Shown one piece after another: positions 51,871 to 61,785 of a stretch of DNA of 64,000 nt. This stretch comes from Fervidibacillus halotolerans (GTDB lineage: Bacteria; Bacillota; Bacilli; Bacillales; Caldibacillaceae). Within the stretch, counting starts at the first letter, position 1. Each line of letters begins with the position of its first letter. The position numbers were made by a program, and so were the translations under genes. The stretch spans positions 124,001 to 188,000 of the forward strand of contig NZ_CP106877.1 of NCBI RefSeq assembly GCF_026547205.1, written 5' to 3'. Under the pieces are notes generated by a model. It saw only the letters and a list, made by a program, of their open reading frames with translations, had not been told where the DNA came from and did no database searches.

Positions 51871-52887
51871 ATGAAGTTATTATCCGTCGTCATTCCCTGT
51901 TACAACTCCCAAGATTATATGAGAAAATGCATCGATTCCCTATTGCCTGGGGGAGAGGATGTTGAATTACTGATCGTAAACGATGGGTCCCGGGATGAAA
52001 CAGCAGAAATTGCCGATGAATATGAAACACGGTATCCGACGATTGTAAAAGCAATTCATCAAGAAAATAAAGGACATGGCGGTGCTGTAAATACCGGAAT
52101 TCACCATGCATCCGGTCTATATTTAAAAGTAGTCGATAGCGATGATTGGGTTGATTATGAGGCATATATGAATATCCTTCAAAAAATAAAATCAATCGTT
52201 TCTGAAAATCAAACGGTCGATCTTATATTAAGCAATTTCGTCTTTGAAAAGGAAGGAAAGAAATATAAAAAAGTTATGAAGTATGAAAATGTATTTCCCC
52301 AAGACACGATTTTTTCGTGGGATGATGTGGGCAATTTTCGAAAGGGTCAATACATTATGATGCATTCGATGATTTATCGAAGGGAATTGCTTAAAGATTG
52401 CGGATTAAAACTCCCGGAGCATACGTTTTATGTCGATAACATATTTGTCTTTCATCCTCTCAAATATGTGAAGAAGATGCTTTACTTAAACGAAAATTTT
52501 TACAGATATTTTATCGGTCGGGATGATCAATCGGTAAATGAAAAAGTGATGATTAAACGAATCGATCAGCAATTAAAAGTAAATAAGATGATGGTGGACC
52601 GATTCGATATGAACGAAATTGATCATCCGAAACTTAGGCAATATTTGACGAATCATTTGGAGATTGTAACGATAATTTCTGCAATTATGTTAATCCGTTC
52701 GGGTACAGAAGAAAATTTAAGGAAAAAAGAAGAATTATGGAAGTATATCGAAGAAAACAATCCTGAGTTTTATCAAAGCCTTAAGTACGGTACGTTAGGT
52801 AAAATGATGAATCTCCCAGGTAGGATTGGGCGTACAATCACCATCGGTATTTATAAAATTTCACAAAAAATCGTGGGATTTAATTAG
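51871..52887 (+). CDS. Family 2 glycosyltransferase
   Basis: A 338-residue GT-A fold glycosyltransferase. The N-terminus LLSVVIPCYNSQDYMRKCID is followed by LLIVNDGSRDETAEIADEYE, the acceptor-side KGHGGAVNTGIHHASG and the metal-binding VVDSDDW. The C-terminal half (about 170-338) is helical and membrane-proximal (GRIGRTITIGIYKISQKIVG). It lies upstream of UDP-galactopyranose mutase, so it may add galactofuranose or another sugar to a surface polysaccharide. The ATG has a poor ribosome site (GTGTGAAAG). Confidence 0.9.
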   Translation: MKLLSVVIPCYNSQDYMRKCIDSLLPGGEDVELLIVNDGSRDETAEIADEYETRYPTIVKAIHQENKGHGGAVNTGIHHASGLYLKVVDSDDWVDYEAYMNILQKIKSIVSENQTVDLILSNFVFEKEGKKYKKVMKYENVFPQDTIFSWDDVGNFRKGQYIMMHSMIYRRELLKDCGLKLPEHTFYVDNIFVFHPLKYVKKMLYLNENFYRYFIGRDDQSVNEKVMIKRIDQQLKVNKMMVDRFDMNEIDHPKLRQYLTNHLEIVTIISAIMLIRSGTEENLRKKEELWKYIEENNPEFYQSLKYGTLGKMMNLPGRIGRTITIGIYKISQKIVGFN

Positions 52888-52907
52888 ATAAGATCATCAA
52901 ATAACGT

Positions 52908-53105
52908 CTGTGGGAAGGGACTGTCCGATAATTCCCTTAGTTGATGACAAGGGAAGGTGGCGGTCACTTTAGCGGAAACAGTACGAGCCGAAGATCCCAC
53001 GAACGATGCGAGTCGAAAAGGCTAGGCAGTGTGTGCGGAAAGCCGATGCTAACCAAATGAATCATGCGCATTTTATGAAAGGGGCTGTGCTTTTTAGTCG
53101 GCCCC
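52908..53105 (+). repeat. Dispersed structured intergenic repeat, copy B
   Basis: It shares with copy A the order GTGGCGGTCACTTTAGCGGAA, ACAGTACGAGCCGAAGAT, ATGCGAGTCGAAAAG and GCATTTTATGAAAGG. It is bounded by GGGACTGTCCGA and TAGTCGGCCCC. It lies between the glycosyltransferase gene and a gene relic, and the element may have disrupted that gene. Confidence 0.65.
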
Positions 53106-53263
53106 TTAACCACGGGGAAATTATCAGTTATGGGTTCGAAAAATGCTACGCCATTAGGAAAGTGTCATTCAGGATTCCGTTACTTGGTCCATTTGTATTA
53201 AGATGTTTATATAAAGCAATTTTTTTGAAAAAACAATCAAGGTGGTTGAAAAATGAATATTGA
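53106..53263 (+). pseudogene. C-terminal relic of a polysaccharide gene upstream of glf
   Basis: The open frame that leaves the repeat encodes FEKCYAIRKVSFRIPLLGPF, then VLRCLYKAIFLKKQSRWLKNEY. It ends overlapping the glf ATG by 11 bases, as a true upstream operon gene would. The hydrophobic-basic ending resembles glycosyltransferase C-termini. No start or N-terminal domain survives, so it looks like a gene truncated by the repeat insertion at 52908-53105. The upstream part of the frame is repeat DNA. Confidence 0.45.
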
Positions 53264-54362
53264 TTATTTAATTGTCGGATCGGGACTATTTGGAAGTACC
53301 TTTGCCTATGAAGCGGCGAAACGGGGAAAACGAGTGAAGGTTATTGAAAAGCGAAATCATATCGGTGGGAATGTATATACGGAAGAAATTGAAGGGATTC
53401 AAGTTCACCGATACGGAGCCCATATTTTTCATACAAACGATAAAAATATTTGGGATTATGTAAATCAATTTGTCGAATTTAACCGTTTTACAAACAGTCC
53501 CATAGCCAATTATAAAGGGGAAATTTATAATTTGCCTTTCAATATGAATACGTTTAATAAATTATGGGGAGTGGTAACACCGGAAGAAGCGAAGGCCAAA
53601 ATTGAAGAACAACGGCGAAAGGCAAAGATCACTACACCAAAAAATTTGGAAGAACAAGCTATCTCCTTAGTTGGAACCGATATTTACGAAAAATTAATTA
53701 AGGGCTATACGGAAAAACAGTGGGGGAGAAAAGCAACGGAACTACCCGCCTTTATTATTAAACGGCTTCCAGTACGATTTACATATGACAATAATTATTT
53801 TAACGATCGATACCAGGGCATTCCGATTGGTGGATATACGCAAATAATTGAGAAAATGCTGTCCAGTGATTTAATTGATGTGGAGCTAAATACAGATTTT
53901 TTTGAGAACAAGGAGATGTATTTAAAAGAATATCCAAAAATCGTTTATACCGGGATGATTGATCAATTTTTTGATTATCAATACGGTGAATTGGAATATC
54001 GGAGTTTACATTTTGAAACGATGGTGTTGAATCAAGAAAATTATCAAGGGAATGCAGTCGTTAATTTCACCGATGCAGAAACGCCCTACACTCGAATCAT
54101 CGAACATAAACATTTTGAATTTGGTACCCAACCGAAAACGGTCATTACGAAGGAATATCCGAAAACGTGGAAAAGGGGAGACGAGCCTTACTATCCATTG
54201 AATGATGAAGAAAATAATAGGAAGTACCGAAAATATCGGGAACTCGCCGACAAGATGCCGAATGTTCTTTTCGGAGGCCGACTCGGCATGTATAAATATT
54301 ACGACATGCACCAAGTGATCGGAGCAGCATTGTCTATTGTAAAAAAAGAATTTTCCGAATGA
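53253..54362 (+). CDS. glf: UDP-galactopyranose mutase
   Basis: A 369-residue flavoenzyme that interconverts UDP-galactopyranose and UDP-galactofuranose in the cytosol. FAD-binding motif VGSGLFGSTFA at about 8-18 and VIEKRNHIGGN follow. Substrate-site hallmarks are YGAHIFHTNDKNIWDYVNQF, GYTEKQWGRKATELPAFIIK, RLPVRFTYDNNYFNDRYQG and a C-terminal GRLGMYKYYDMHQVIG. Length and motifs are normal. It implies galactofuranose in a surface glycan. The Shine-Dalgarno is AAGGTGG. A long terminator follows at 54445. Confidence 0.95.
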   Translation: MNIDYLIVGSGLFGSTFAYEAAKRGKRVKVIEKRNHIGGNVYTEEIEGIQVHRYGAHIFHTNDKNIWDYVNQFVEFNRFTNSPIANYKGEIYNLPFNMNTFNKLWGVVTPEEAKAKIEEQRRKAKITTPKNLEEQAISLVGTDIYEKLIKGYTEKQWGRKATELPAFIIKRLPVRFTYDNNYFNDRYQGIPIGGYTQIIEKMLSSDLIDVELNTDFFENKEMYLKEYPKIVYTGMIDQFFDYQYGELEYRSLHFETMVLNQENYQGNAVVNFTDAETPYTRIIEHKHFEFGTQPKTVITKEYPKTWKRGDEPYYPLNDEENNRKYRKYRELADKMPNVLFGGRLGMYKYYDMHQVIGAALSIVKKEFSE

Positions 54363-54444
54363 ATATTCACTACTTTGTACATAAAATTTCCGCATACTTG
54401 GTAAAGTGGACGGAGGAAATAGTTTCAGTGGAAATCAAATAAAA

Positions 54445-54516
54445 AATCGCTCGCTAAAATGGTGAAAAGGGCAAATCAATAAAAGTCCTTTTCCTCAAGA
54501 AGCGGGCGATTTTTTA
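54445..54516 (+). terminator. Terminator of glf
   Basis: Outer stem AATCGCTCGCT / AGCGGGCGATT with inner GAAAAGG / CCTTTTC pairing, followed by TTTTTTATT. Confidence 0.85.
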
Positions 54517-54589
54517 TTACCGATGAATGAAAAATTGTGGTTCTTTGTCAAATCGTGTTTGTGAATCATTTCGTGACTTTTTTCAGTAA

Positions 54590-54785
54590 CATGTAATCGG
54601 ATCAGGTTGTCCATTCACCCAAAATCGATTTGAAGTGGTTCGCTCCATTGGCGGACGCGCATCCAGTGGCACGGCTCGAGCCTCCTCGTCACAACGTTTC
54701 CGAGGGGTATCGAGGCTGGTGCTTGCCCCGCAGGAGTCGCCGCCAATGGAACTTTCATCTGCTATTTTGGACTTCGAGAAGGTTA
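54590..54785 (-). repeat. Dispersed structured intergenic repeat, copy C (reverse orientation)
   Basis: On the minus strand it reads GGCGGCGACTCCTGCGGGG, then AAGCACCAGCCTCGA, matching the core of copies A and B. CTCCATTGGCGG and CCGCCAATGGA form an 11-bp inverted repeat, with a nested stem of GAGCCTC and GAGGCT. GC content is clearly above the surroundings. The minus-strand frame at 54583-54792 is not a gene. Confidence 0.65.
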
Positions 54786-54819
54786 CAAACACATCTTTGT
54801 AAAAATTTTAATAAACGTC

Positions 54820-55836
54820 TTATAAAAGCTTAGTAATTCCGATTGTTACAATAGATAACAAAATCGATGTTATGACTAGGGTTGCTAATGGTTTTAATGC
54901 TTTTTTTCGAACTTGTTGTAGGTGAATATTCAGTCCGAGCCCGACCATTGCCATCGTTAAAAGGAAGGAAGAAATGTCGGCGATTGGATCGAGTAGACTC
55001 GCCGTTCCCATTGGATTATAGGTAGTAATATAACTTCCAATTATACTCATCACAACAAAGCCGATTAAAAACCATGGGAAGGTAATTTTCGCCTTTTCGT
55101 TGTTTTCCCCTTTTCTTTTTTCCAAATACAGTAACGTAAAGGAAAGGGGGATGAGCAAAAAGACACGACCGAGTTTGGCCAGTAAACCGATGGCAAGGGC
55201 ATCTTGACCTGCTACACCCGCTGCGAGGGCGACGTGGGCGAGTTCATGTAAACTAATACCTGACCAAATGCCGTACGATTCAGCATCGATCGGTAAAAAA
55301 GGAAAAAGAAATGAATAAAGTAAAGCGAAAACCGTACCGATCAGTGCAATTAAGCCTACGGATATGGCTGTATCTTCATCCTTTGTTTTTAAAATTGGAC
55401 TGACGGCCGCGATCGCAGCAGCTCCACATACACCGGTACCGATGCCAACGAGTAATGAAATGGACGGATTGGCATTCATTTTTTTAGCAATGAGTACCGT
55501 TATCCCAATGGCAAAAATAATGACGAATCCATCGATCGCAAGAAGGCCTAATCCATCTTGAATAATCAATTGAATATTTAATCGAAGTCCGTACAAAACG
55601 ATTGCGAAACGTAAAATCATTTTTGCTGAAAATTGGATTCCTCTACTTATTGAAATCGGGTAATCCCAAATTTGTCGATAAATGATTGCGATAATAATTG
55701 CAAGAGCCATCGGACCAAGTTTTGCAAATCCGGGTAGTTGCGCCAATCCCCAACCGATGACTGCAATGAGAAATGTAAATCCAACACCACCGATCATCGG
55801 GAAAGATTTCATTTTTTGTTGTTCTACTGTTTCCAT
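54820..55836 (-). CDS. YeiH/UPF0324 family putative sulfate/sulfite exporter
   Basis: A 338-residue membrane protein with about ten helices. Family marks are KLGPMALAIIIAIIYRQIWD, RFAIVLYGLRLNIQLI, SLLVGIGTGVCGAAAIAAVSPI, SLHELAHVALAAGVAG and MAMVGLGLNIHLQQVRKKALKPL. E. coli YeiH lies beside the sulfite-responsive LysR regulator YeiE. Here a LysR gene is likewise divergent, so export of a small sulfur oxyanion is a reasonable guess. The ATG at 55836 follows GAGGGG; an ATG at 55878 lacks a site. Confidence 0.88.
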   Translation of the reverse strand: METVEQQKMKSFPMIGGVGFTFLIAVIGWGLAQLPGFAKLGPMALAIIIAIIYRQIWDYPISISRGIQFSAKMILRFAIVLYGLRLNIQLIIQDGLGLLAIDGFVIIFAIGITVLIAKKMNANPSISLLVGIGTGVCGAAAIAAVSPILKTKDEDTAISVGLIALIGTVFALLYSFLFPFLPIDAESYGIWSGISLHELAHVALAAGVAGQDALAIGLLAKLGRVFLLIPLSFTLLYLEKRKGENNEKAKITFPWFLIGFVVMSIIGSYITTYNPMGTASLLDPIADISSFLLTMAMVGLGLNIHLQQVRKKALKPLATLVITSILLSIVTIGITKLL

Positions 55837-55889
55837 AGTTTTATCCCCTCTATATTTCATTCTGTCTATGCTATACAATACGATATAAT

Positions 55890-55930
55890 TTATAATAAGA
55901 AAAATAAATAATAAAAATTGTTATAATAAG
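55890..55930. promoter_or_regulatory. Divergent promoter with phased direct repeats
   Basis: TTATAATAAG occurs at 55890-55899 and again at 55921-55930, 31 bases apart, about three helical turns. Each includes TATAAT. They could be LysR half sites or the -10 boxes of overlapping promoters. Confidence 0.5.
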
Positions 55931-55956
55931 TTTTGCTTATAAAGGAGGTGTTGAAT

Positions 55957-56850
55957 TTGGACCAATCATTACAAGTTTTTGTAAAAGTGGTGGAAAAAGG
56001 AAATTTTTCGAAAGCAGCGGAAGAATTGCATATGACCCAACCGGCCGTCAGTCAACATATTCAATCGTTGGAACGGGAAATGGGTGTGAAACTATTGGAG
56101 CGGACGAATAAATTCGTTCGGATGAATGCCTACGGTGAAATTGTGTATACGTATGCTAAAGAAATTTTAACTTTACATAGGAAGATGAAACGGCTGATCG
56201 AGGATCGGAACAATTTGCCGAGCGGAGATTTGAAAATTGGTGCAAGTTATACGATCGGTGAATATGTTTTACCAAGCATTTTATCGAAACTAAGGCAACG
56301 ATATCCAGATATTCGACCGAAAATTGTGATTGGAAATTCAGAAAAAATATCCAATCAGGTTGCAAAAGGTCAAATAGATGTGGGATTAATCGAGTCAAAT
56401 CATATTAGAAAGGATGTGATTGCCACGCCCTTTGCAAAAGACACATTACACATGTATATCTCGCCTACACATCCATTAGCAAAAATGAATCCAGCTCCGA
56501 AAGAGGCACTTGAAAAGGTTCCGTGGATTGTCCGGGAAAAGGGTTCAGGGACGAGGGAAGTGGCTAATCAGCTCCTCCAATTGCTTCGTTTAGAAGAAGT
56601 AGAAATAATGGAATTTGGCAGTACGCAGGTGATTAAAGAGTCAGTCGAAGCGGGACTCGGGATTACCGTTTTATCAGAATGGGCAGTTCGAAAGGAAATG
56701 GTATTGGGTTCATTGATGATTCTCCCTAATCAATATACACCGTTTTTCCGTACGTTCTCCATCATAAAACCGATCTCTTCCTTTGAAACAAAAGCGGCGT
56801 CTGTTTTTACTGAACTTGTAATAGAAGAAATGGAGGGACAATCGGATTGA
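55957..56850 (+). CDS. LysR family regulator of the YeiH-type exporter
   Basis: A 297-residue LysR-type regulator. The helix-turn-helix is LQVFVKVVEKGNFSKAAEEL, then HMTQPAVSQHIQSLEREMGV. The effector domain starts GDLKIGASYTIGEYVLPSIL and resembles the CysL/YeiE-like branch. The TTG at 55957 lies just after AAAGGAGGTG; the frame is open to 55933. Divergence from the YeiH gene implies that it activates that exporter, possibly in response to a sulfur anion. Confidence 0.9.
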   Translation: MDQSLQVFVKVVEKGNFSKAAEELHMTQPAVSQHIQSLEREMGVKLLERTNKFVRMNAYGEIVYTYAKEILTLHRKMKRLIEDRNNLPSGDLKIGASYTIGEYVLPSILSKLRQRYPDIRPKIVIGNSEKISNQVAKGQIDVGLIESNHIRKDVIATPFAKDTLHMYISPTHPLAKMNPAPKEALEKVPWIVREKGSGTREVANQLLQLLRLEEVEIMEFGSTQVIKESVEAGLGITVLSEWAVRKEMVLGSLMILPNQYTPFFRTFSIIKPISSFETKAASVFTELVIEEMEGQSD

Positions 56851-57483
56851 TTTGTTAGCGGACGAAAAAATATCGGTACCATAATGAGGGTTTCTTTCGC
56901 ATTTACCAAACTGAAGGGCAATCATTCTGTATACACTGTTTCGTTTAGTTTGTTCATCAACAACTATTCCATTCTTATGTATCAAACTTCAGAGGGTTCC
57001 TTGCTAAAATGAAAGATCCTTTTCAAGGATATCGTTTGGAAGTCAGTCTGTTCATCGGTCAATCAAGTTCAAATGATTGTTCATTTTTCTATGACTTAGT
57101 TAACGGTTAACGATATGTAAAATTTCCTAAGGAAGGCTATAGGTTGCTACAATCATACAGGTGATTGTCCATTTTAAATGTTCGCCTCTCTTATGTCATT
57201 GACCCAACTAACACAACTGTAAATTGCCGTTTATTTGGAATTTTTAATTAAATAGTAGCATATTTAATAAAAAATTCAATAATTTCAATAAAGATAAGAA
57301 GGCAATGACTTTTGTTATAAGTATGAAACAGGATTTCTATGTGTAAAAAACGATTTATTTAGAATCATTTATAAAACGAAGGGTATATAAGGATGTGGAG
57401 TGTTGTTTAGGAATTCGCTTAAAGTAACCATTCAAGGAAGTAAGAAAAAGGAATGATACCGTCTAGGCTTGGAAAAGAAAAAA
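56851..57483. other. About 630 bases without a recognised gene
   Basis: AT-rich convergent region after the LysR gene. Frames on both strands are short or antisense to the LysR gene. No relic was recognised. Confidence 0.45.
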
Positions 57484-57503
57484 ACCGGCTATTAAAGGCC
57501 GGT
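57484..57503 (-). terminator. Terminator of the Bce-type module
   Basis: Stem ACCGGC / GCCGGT overlapping the lipoprotein stop codon, with TTTTTTTC following on the minus strand. Confidence 0.75.
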
Positions 57504-57941
57504 ATCTTCCTTTGCTTGTTTTATTTTGGCAATGTGATATTGATTGTTAATGACTACTGCTACGGTTTGTTCCGGATCGAAATCTTTTATTCGATAAACC
57601 CAGCCAAAGTTCATGAGTGTTCTTTCTTCATCTTTTTTAGGAGTAATTTGAATTTTGCGAAGTTCTTTTTTGCTTAAGATTTCGTTCTTTTCATTAATGG
57701 TAATTGTTTCTACGACTTTTCCAATCGGTTCATCCAATTCCTTCGGATGTACGATTGTATCTTCGATTATATACGTTTTTCCACCGTATGAAATTTCTTT
57801 GAAGTTTTCTTTATTTAGCTCATATTTTGGTAATTTTAAATCCGTTTTCATATTATCGACAGCGGTGTTTTTGAACTCGCTGAACGTTGAACACCCACTT
57901 AAAAATGAAATAATCAATAAGAAGATGACTGCCTTTTTCAT
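57492..57941 (-). CDS. NisI/SpaI-like immunity lipoprotein
   Basis: A 149-residue lipoprotein with lipobox LSGC (C17). The mature part contains YIIEDTIVHPKELDEPIGKV and a C-terminal FGWVYRIKDFDPEQTVAVVI, NNQYHIAKI. This arrangement resembles NisI/SpaI-type lantibiotic immunity proteins and related Bacillus lipoproteins. Such proteins sequester peptide antibiotics at the outer membrane face. It lies 92 bases downstream of the BceB-like permease on the same strand and ends in a terminator. It is probably part of the peptide-resistance module. No lantibiotic biosynthesis gene is in the window. Confidence 0.75.
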   Translation of the reverse strand: MKKAVIFLLIISFLSGCSTFSEFKNTAVDNMKTDLKLPKYELNKENFKEISYGGKTYIIEDTIVHPKELDEPIGKVVETITINEKNEILSKKELRKIQITPKKDEERTLMNFGWVYRIKDFDPEQTVAVVINNQYHIAKIKQAKEDTGL

Positions 57942-58033
57942 TTTCTTTCCCTCCTTTCTTCTTTTTTCGATCCAAATTCGTTCAGTTATGTTTTAAGTAA
58001 ATCGAAAATAATTGTTCATATCGTCTTTTTCTT

Positions 58034-59950
58034 TTACAAAGCCCTTTTAATGACTTGTTTGTAATGGGAGACGGATAATATGCCAAAAATTGAGTAGAGG
58101 GCGGTATAAAAGATCATAACGGCAATCATCGGTGTCCACATTTCTGTACCGAACAAGAACCAACCGGATTTTACCGCAAAATAACTATGGAGTAAGCCGA
58201 CAATTAATGGAATTCCAAAATTAAATAATTGTTTTATGCGTATTCCACTAAGTAAATCTTGCTTCGTAAATCCGAGTTTGCGTAAAATAGTGTAATCTTC
58301 CTTCCCGTCTTCACTTTCATCCATTTGTTTGAAATAAAGAATGCTTCCAGAAACGATTAAAAAAGTGAGTCCTAAAAATCCGACGATAAACATCATTAAA
58401 CCAGACATTTGTTTTTGTTCGATTATATATTGAAGTCGGGAATGAGGTTTTTCTCCTTCAAAGTTGATGTTTTGGAAAAGATCATTTGCTTTTTTCAAAT
58501 CCCGTTTATTTTTAATATTTATTCCGTAATACAAGACTGTTGTTCCATCGATTTGTTGCCACTTTCCATCGTCCACAATGGCTGTCGGATTGCCCCCAGA
58601 TCGAAGATAGTATGGAAGGATGCTGTCCTCATAATTTCCGATGAGTTCATACGTACTTCCATTTATTTCAACTACACCGGACGATTTGAATGAAAAAACA
58701 TTTCGAAGGATACTGCTATAGTTGGAAAAAACCATTTCATTATCGGAAACATCCAAATCACTCAAACTCTCATCGCTTATGACGACAATCGGATAATTTT
58801 CGAGATCTATGTTCAACTCTTTGAGCGTAGATTCGGAAATTTGTTCAATATTCATCTCGACTTTTTTTCCTTCAATTTTTTTTTCGTTATACGGGATTTT
58901 TTGATCATCCAACACCTTTTGAAACGTTTCAAAATCTTCACTTGTTACAAAGCCGAAATCGTCCGATAGATTTTCTTCCGCAGAGATGCCGATCGAGTAG
59001 TAGGAAATGTAACTTAATGACATTAATCCGATGGCAAGGGCAGAAACCGTTGTAATGACGGTTAAAAGAAAGGCGTTCGATTTCATCCTGAACATAATGG
59101 GTGAAATGGATAAAACTTCTTTAATGGATAAATATCCGTTTTTCTTTTTTCGAATCAGATTAAAAATAATAGTAATCGATCCTTTATAAAAGAGATATGT
59201 GCCAATGATGACGGAACCTAAGATGAATAGCATCGCCATGTACAGTTCATTAATCGTAGTAAAATCCCCATCGAATAGTTTTGATGAAACGTAATAACCG
59301 ACGATAATTAAAGTTAATCCGAGAACACCGATCATCCATTGAAAGAAGGACGGCTTTTTTACCCTTTCTTCGACATTCGATTTTATTTGAAAAAGGGATA
59401 AAATCGTTTGCCGTTTGACGAATACAAAATTCATGATCATTATGAATAAATATGTGAAGAAAAATACGATTGCCGTTTGGGTGAATGCCTGCGATGAAAA
59501 TTGCAATTTCGCAACTGCGTCGATTCCCATGATTTTAAATAAGATCATGGCGATGAATTTTGAAATAGAAAATCCGATGAATACACCAGCAAAAAAGGAT
59601 CCAAAATAAAGAATCATATTTTCGGCAGTTAATATGCGGAAGATTTTGTTTTTTGTCAACCCGATGAGATGGAGTAATCCGATTTCATTTCCCCGTCGTT
59701 TAATAAAAATTAAATTCGCATACAATAGGAATGTTACGATAATCGCTATAAGTAACACAGAGGAAGCTTTAATGGCTGCCGAACCTTTAATCGATCCTTC
59801 CACATCATTTAATGCCGGATCATATTGTAATGTCACAAAGGAAAAATAAAGGGCGACAGACATCATTAATGCAAAAACGTATAAATAATAGTTTTTCACA
59901 TTTTTAGTCACATTTTTCCAAATAAAATGTTTAATCCCCATTTTGCACAC
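58034..59950 (-). CDS. BceB-type ABC permease (FtsX-like)
   Basis: A 638-residue permease of the peptide-antibiotic (BceB/VraG) family. Ten hydrophobic segments flank a large extracellular domain of roughly 200 residues (about 310-520), which in this family detects the peptide or peptide-target complex. FtsX-type segments are [20 protein letters not shown] and [20 protein letters not shown]. It overlaps the ATPase gene by 20 bases. With the adjacent kinase and regulator it forms a Bce-type sensing and detoxification system. Confidence 0.92.
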   Translation of the reverse strand: MCKMGIKHFIWKNVTKNVKNYYLYVFALMMSVALYFSFVTLQYDPALNDVEGSIKGSAAIKASSVLLIAIIVTFLLYANLIFIKRRGNEIGLLHLIGLTKNKIFRILTAENMILYFGSFFAGVFIGFSISKFIAMILFKIMGIDAVAKLQFSSQAFTQTAIVFFFTYLFIMIMNFVFVKRQTILSLFQIKSNVEERVKKPSFFQWMIGVLGLTLIIVGYYVSSKLFDGDFTTINELYMAMLFILGSVIIGTYLFYKGSITIIFNLIRKKKNGYLSIKEVLSISPIMFRMKSNAFLLTVITTVSALAIGLMSLSYISYYSIGISAEENLSDDFGFVTSEDFETFQKVLDDQKIPYNEKKIEGKKVEMNIEQISESTLKELNIDLENYPIVVISDESLSDLDVSDNEMVFSNYSSILRNVFSFKSSGVVEINGSTYELIGNYEDSILPYYLRSGGNPTAIVDDGKWQQIDGTTVLYYGINIKNKRDLKKANDLFQNINFEGEKPHSRLQYIIEQKQMSGLMMFIVGFLGLTFLIVSGSILYFKQMDESEDGKEDYTILRKLGFTKQDLLSGIRIKQLFNFGIPLIVGLLHSYFAVKSGWFLFGTEMWTPMIAVMIFYTALYSIFGILSVSHYKQVIKRAL

Positions 59951-60692
59951 CGCCTAATACCGCTTGAGTTTTTACGATCGCTTGGTAAAATTGTTTCCGA
60001 GTTTCGTCTCCTTTGTTTAATTGGGAATAAATTTTCCCGTCTTTAATAAAAATTACCCGGCTAGAAAAACTTGCTGCGACCGCATCGTGGGTAACGAGCA
60101 TAATCGTCGCATTCCGTTTTTGATTTAATTTGCTAATTTGATTTAACAGATCGGAGGCGGATTTTGAATCCAATGCCCCGGTCGGTTCGTCAGCGAAAAT
60201 GATTTTCGGTTCGTGGATGAAGGCCCTCGCAGCAGCGGTTCGTTGTTTTTGACCGCCGGAAATTTCATACGGGTATTTGTCTTTAATTGAATAAATGCCA
60301 AGCTCTGTAGCTAAGATTTGAAATTTTCGTTCCGCTTCCTTTTTCGAAGTTTTATAAATCGATAAAGGAAGTAAAATATTTTCTTTCACAGTCAATGAAT
60401 CGAGTAGATGATACTCTTGGAAAATAAATCCGAGATATTTTTTTCGAAAATTCGCTAACTGTTTTTCTCTCATTTTCACTAAATTTTCTCCATTAATCAT
60501 GACCGAACCGCGAGTGACTTTATCAATTGACGATAAACAGTTTAATAATGTCGTCTTCCCTGAACCGGACGGTCCCATAATACTGACGAATTCCCCTTCC
60601 TCAATTTGAAGATCAATTCCTTTTAATACTTCCTGTTTGTTAAATTTATTTCCGAACTCCTTCTGTACTTTTTTCGCTTCTAAAATATACAA
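59931..60692 (-). CDS. BceA-type ABC ATPase
   Basis: A 253-residue ATPase with Walker [10 protein letters not shown], signature [15 protein letters not shown], Walker [13 protein letters not shown] and the switch histidine in [20 protein letters not shown]. This is the MacB/BceA group. It powers the BceB-like permease encoded next. The regulator/kinase operon ends 127 bases upstream in a hairpin that may also be the response-regulator binding site. Confidence 0.94.
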   Translation of the reverse strand: MYILEAKKVQKEFGNKFNKQEVLKGIDLQIEEGEFVSIMGPSGSGKTTLLNCLSSIDKVTRGSVMINGENLVKMREKQLANFRKKYLGFIFQEYHLLDSLTVKENILLPLSIYKTSKKEAERKFQILATELGIYSIKDKYPYEISGGQKQRTAAARAFIHEPKIIFADEPTGALDSKSASDLLNQISKLNQKRNATIMLVTHDAVAASFSSRVIFIKDGKIYSQLNKGDETRKQFYQAIVKTQAVLGGVQNGD

Positions 60693-60802
60693 GTCAAATC
60701 ACTCCTTTTCATTTGGAACATCTGCGGTTTGTTATTCTTTCTAAAATTAGCATAATCGGTTTTCAAGTTTTTTTCCTTTCATTGGGCGAACAAAAGGGAA
60801 GA

Positions 60803-60828
60803 GGCGTGTGACATTTTCGTCACACGCC
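60803..60828 (-). promoter_or_regulatory. Near-perfect palindrome: terminator of kinase gene and/or BceR-type operator
   Basis: GGCGTGTGAC-N6-GTCACACGCC contains the kinase stop codon at 60820. On the minus strand it is followed by TCTTCCCTTTTG, consistent with termination. Its core TGACGAAAATGTCA is close to the TnACA-N4-TGTnA pattern I associate with BceR-type regulators. It lies 111 bases upstream of the ATPase gene. Confidence 0.6.
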
Positions 60829-61785
60829 CGTCATACGGATCATTTCATTTTTTTTCGGGAAAATTAATCGGACGGTTGTTCCTTTGCCAAATTCGGAACT
60901 GACGTCGATTTCAAGTTTTAACGGTTCTGCCACTTTTTTAGCCAAATATAATCCCATACCGGTGGCGGGGCTGGATGACTGATTATCGGAAGAGGTAAAC
61001 CCTTTTTCAAAAATTCGGGGTAAATCCTTCTGTTTAATTCCACGGCCGTAGTCTTTTATTTGTAACACCGTTTTTCCGTTTTCTTGGAAACTTTCGATCT
61101 CAATGTCCGCATCACTCGAGTATTTAACTGCATTTGTTAAAAGTTGACGGATGATAAAGGCGAGCCATTTTCCGTCGGTGACGACTTCTTTGACTTTTAA
61201 GTCGATTGTAAATCCAATTCCTTTATGTATACACCAAGATTGTAAATCTTTAATTTCTTTGTAAATAAGTGGTTTGAATTCAATCTTTTCCATAATTAGA
61301 TCATTTTCAATAAACCGGATTCGTTTGTAATGCAGTTGTTGATCTAATAAAAGATGTACCCGTAGCCATTCATAGTAGATTTGATTTTTTACTTTTTCGT
61401 CTTCGATTCGATCGATCAATAGTCGCATAGTGGATAAAGGAATTTTTACTTCATGAACCCATGCCATTAGCTCATCCTTTTCTTCTTCCAGTTCCGTCCG
61501 CATATTGGATATTTCGTCTAGTAATTGTTTCCGTAGTTCTGTCATTTGGTTTTGTACGATTTTTTCAAAGGGACTGTCCCCCTGCATGTTTTTGTAAAAT
61601 TTCGTTTCTTTGTTATACCGGAAAATAAGAAATAGGCTAAAGGAAATGATGGATAGAAAGAAAATATATAGTGCGGAAGAAAAGGAAATTAGCGGATCGA
61701 GGTAAGCGATAAAGAGAAAAATCATTTCTAGAAAAAAAATAAAGAGGATCCAACTGCGCCGCTCAATGAAAAAATGTTTGATCAT
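60820..61785 (-). CDS. Intramembrane-sensing histidine kinase (BceS-like)
   Basis: A 321-residue kinase with two N-terminal membrane helices (RSWILFIFFLEMIFLFIAYL and ALYIFFLSIISFSLFLIF) joined by only a few outer residues. It thus has no sensor domain, which is the BceS type that depends on its ABC transporter for signal. The H-box is WVHEVKIPLSTMRLL and ATP-binding motifs are FIIRQLLTNAVKYS, LQIKDYGRGIKQKDLP and ATGMGLYLAKKV. It overlaps the regulator stop by 4 bases. Confidence 0.93.
   Translation of the reverse strand: MIKHFFIERRSWILFIFFLEMIFLFIAYLDPLISFSSALYIFFLSIISFSLFLIFRYNKETKFYKNMQGDSPFEKIVQNQMTELRKQLLDEISNMRTELEEEKDELMAWVHEVKIPLSTMRLLIDRIEDEKVKNQIYYEWLRVHLLLDQQLHYKRIRFIENDLIMEKIEFKPLIYKEIKDLQSWCIHKGIGFTIDLKVKEVVTDGKWLAFIIRQLLTNAVKYSSDADIEIESFQENGKTVLQIKDYGRGIKQKDLPRIFEKGFTSSDNQSSSPATGMGLYLAKKVAEPLKLEIDVSSEFGKGTTVRLIFPKKNEMIRMTGV

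Noticed and set aside
54583..54792. Minus-strand 69-codon frame
   Set aside because: It is a translation of the GC-rich dispersed repeat copy C.
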